DNA from: an uncultured Bizionia sp.
GTDB lineage: Bacteria; Bacteroidota; Bacteroidia; Flavobacteriales; Flavobacteriaceae
Direction: 5' to 3'
Length of the DNA: 64,000 bases
Assembly: GCA_947496215.1 (NCBI GenBank)
Contig: CANMCF010000012.1
Location: forward strand, 62,001 to 126,000
Shown here: piece by piece, positions 62,961 to 64,000 of the stretch
How positions within the stretch are numbered: position 1 is the first letter of the stretch
How the letters are laid out: each line of letters starts with the position of its first letter
Position numbers and translations under genes: made by a program
The notes under the pieces: generated by a model
The model's input: the letters and a program-made list of their open reading frames with translations, nothing else
Told to the model about the DNA's origin: nothing
Database searches by the model: none

Positions 62961-63003
62961 TAAAACAAGAAACTCGTCAATGATTGACGAGTTTCTTGTT
63001 TTA
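62961..63003. terminator. Bidirectional terminator with a 20-bp perfect stem
   Basis: Arms 62961-62980 and 62984-63003, 3-base loop. It separates the converging speE operon and the lipoprotein gene. Confidence 0.95.
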
Positions 63004-63017
63004 TAAGATTGAAAAAC

Positions 63018-63947
63018 CTAGAGATAGGTTACATCGAAACTACCTTCTGTAATTTCATAACTTGTCCCTGTGCCTCCCAAAGGAGCAGCAGTAAATTGAA
63101 ATGTACCGATCAACTTCTTGTTAACAGCATCATGCGTAGTTATGGTCACTGTACCTGTTCCTGAATTTATGTCTGTAGAACCTAAATTGTATTGAGCGTT
63201 GGGAATTGACAAACTGGCAAAATCATAAGTACCCGGTATAACATCTCCTGGCAAGGTAACACTCATAGTTTCCAAATTGTTTTTTGTCGCCACCACTGCA
63301 ATGGTAGTCATTCCTGCAAGATCTGTATAGGTGCCATTGATGGCATCTTCAACAAACTCTTCTCCATCAACCTTGGCAAAAAATGTATTGTTGTCATCAC
63401 TACTCACCAATGTCCCCGTATATGGAACATTTGTAAAAACACCATTTGTAAACTCCTTTGATGTCATCAAACTAGGATTGTTCCCTGTAAAGAAAAAGGT
63501 TCCACTCATAGTCTCATTTTCTTGATCGATTTCTGTAATCGTAACTTCACCTTGAGACTCAATACCATCGGTCGCTGCAATCCAAGTACCATTGTTGGAA
63601 TTGTTTTGCTCGCTATATGCTGCTGCATTTACCTGTACTCCATTAGTTACTCCCAACTGATACGTACCAACCTCGTTGTTTTCGGAAATGGTAAGTATAA
63701 CGGATTCTCCATCACTTCCTCTCAAGCCAGTAATGTTCATGACTCCATTCAATATAGTAGCACTTATGACATCTGCAACAAAGGTCTGTCCATCAAAATC
63801 AACTTGAAAGTTTCCCGCTTGTGTATTGTCAGGATCAGTAATGTCAACCCCATCAGCATTTAAAAACTCCCCTTCCAAAGGTTCATTTTCACATGTAAAA
63901 GCTGACAATAAGACAAATAAGGATAAGAATGGTATTATTTTTTTCAT
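63018..63947 (-). CDS. Lipoprotein with tandem DUF6252-like domains
   Basis: 309 residues. Lipobox LSAFTC at 14-19 (Cys19). Two beta-rich repeats follow: DFDGQTFVADVISATILNGVMNITG (about 49-73) and AKVDGEEFVEDAINGTYTDLAGMTTIAV (about 191-218). Each leads to a GTYQ/GTYD strand and a TGTVTIT/GEVTIT ... MSGTFFFT/LIGTFQFT element, showing an internal duplication. This pattern is typical of the Bacteroidota DUF6252 lipoproteins with unknown role. Monocistronic as seen; its upstream gap runs to the window edge. Confidence 0.85.
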   Translation of the reverse strand: MKKIIPFLSLFVLLSAFTCENEPLEGEFLNADGVDITDPDNTQAGNFQVDFDGQTFVADVISATILNGVMNITGLRGSDGESVILTISENNEVGTYQLGVTNGVQVNAAAYSEQNNSNNGTWIAATDGIESQGEVTITEIDQENETMSGTFFFTGNNPSLMTSKEFTNGVFTNVPYTGTLVSSDDNNTFFAKVDGEEFVEDAINGTYTDLAGMTTIAVVATKNNLETMSVTLPGDVIPGTYDFASLSIPNAQYNLGSTDINSGTGTVTITTHDAVNKKLIGTFQFTAAPLGGTGTSYEITEGSFDVTYL

Positions 63948-64000
63948 GGTAAAAGATTAAAGGTTGGTTTTATGCAAACATAGTGAATTTTAAAATTAAT

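Noticed and set aside
1-64000. CRISPR arrays, tRNAs, IS elements, prophage
   Set aside because: No regular short direct repeats with spacers, no cloverleaf, no transposase or phage structural gene was recognised. The S74 tail-fibre protein is a cellular surface type, not prophage evidence.

Overview
The window looks like a chromosomal segment of a marine-type member of the Bacteroidota, family Flavobacteriaceae. The base composition is AT-rich. Promoters of the Bacteroidota type can be seen (TAnnTTTG at -7, once with a -33 TTG). The window also carries type IX secretion (T9SS) genes (PorQ, PorP/SprF-like, a giant adhesin with a gliding-motility type-B C-terminus), many SusC-free lipoproteins and beta-barrels, a DnaX without the zinc module, and the gene pairs cmk-porQ and lon-LysM. 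No tRNA, rRNA operon, IS element, CRISPR array or prophage was seen. One RNA gene, RNase P RNA (rnpB), is clear.

Layout. 1-1584: 3'-truncated MutS-like membrane ATPase. 1791-10719: a minus-strand cluster of seven genes (acidic coiled-coil protein, two soluble proteins of unknown family, AAA+ ATPase, a lipoprotein, two membrane proteins) that I cannot assign to any known system; it is the best candidate for an undescribed system here. A palindromic REP-like element sits inside it. 11249-15127: S74-chaperone tail-fibre-like surface protein, divergent from a TPR histidine kinase/NarL-type regulator pair. 15608-15912: rnpB. 16105-17355: Tat-type class V aminotransferase. 17468-22051: a four-gene operon with a stand-alone adenylation domain, a membrane flavo-oxidoreductase resembling fungal TmpA, a crotonase and an outer-membrane protein, preceded by a decayed copy of the adenylation gene's 5' end. 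23098-26071: dnaX, a lipoprotein and miaE. 26216-30354: a beta-barrel protein and a polyphosphate operon (SixA-like phosphatase, Ppk1, Ppx).

30626-41205: T9SS adhesin operon: small secreted protein, 2405-aa repeat adhesin, PorP/SprF-like partner and an OmpA/PD40 protein. 41266-46760: CAP-domain lipoprotein, pdxH, an SRPBCC/DUF3784 pair and a pyrR-pyrB-STAS-like-thioredoxin-rnz run. 46982-55382: rpsA, a BON-LysM protein, a T9SS-protein pseudogene, cmk, porQ, LysM protein and lon. 55784-58765: ECF sigma factor, anti-sigma-like protein and two putative-adhesin/GIN proteins. 58904-62870: a tightly packed polyamine/potassium-channel operon (speD, voltage-gated channel, DUF4178-like protein, lipoprotein, membrane-anchored speE). 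63018-63947: a lipoprotein.

Working together: envelope biology dominates (T9SS cargo and machinery, beta-barrels, lipoproteins, LysM proteins). It is interleaved with housekeeping genes (dnaX, rpsA, cmk, lon, pyr genes, rnz, pdxH, rnpB). Three neighbourhoods look like functional modules of unknown or little-known purpose: the AAA+/coiled-coil cluster, the adenylation/TmpA operon and the polyamine/channel operon. All family names come from reading motifs by eye; no database search was run.
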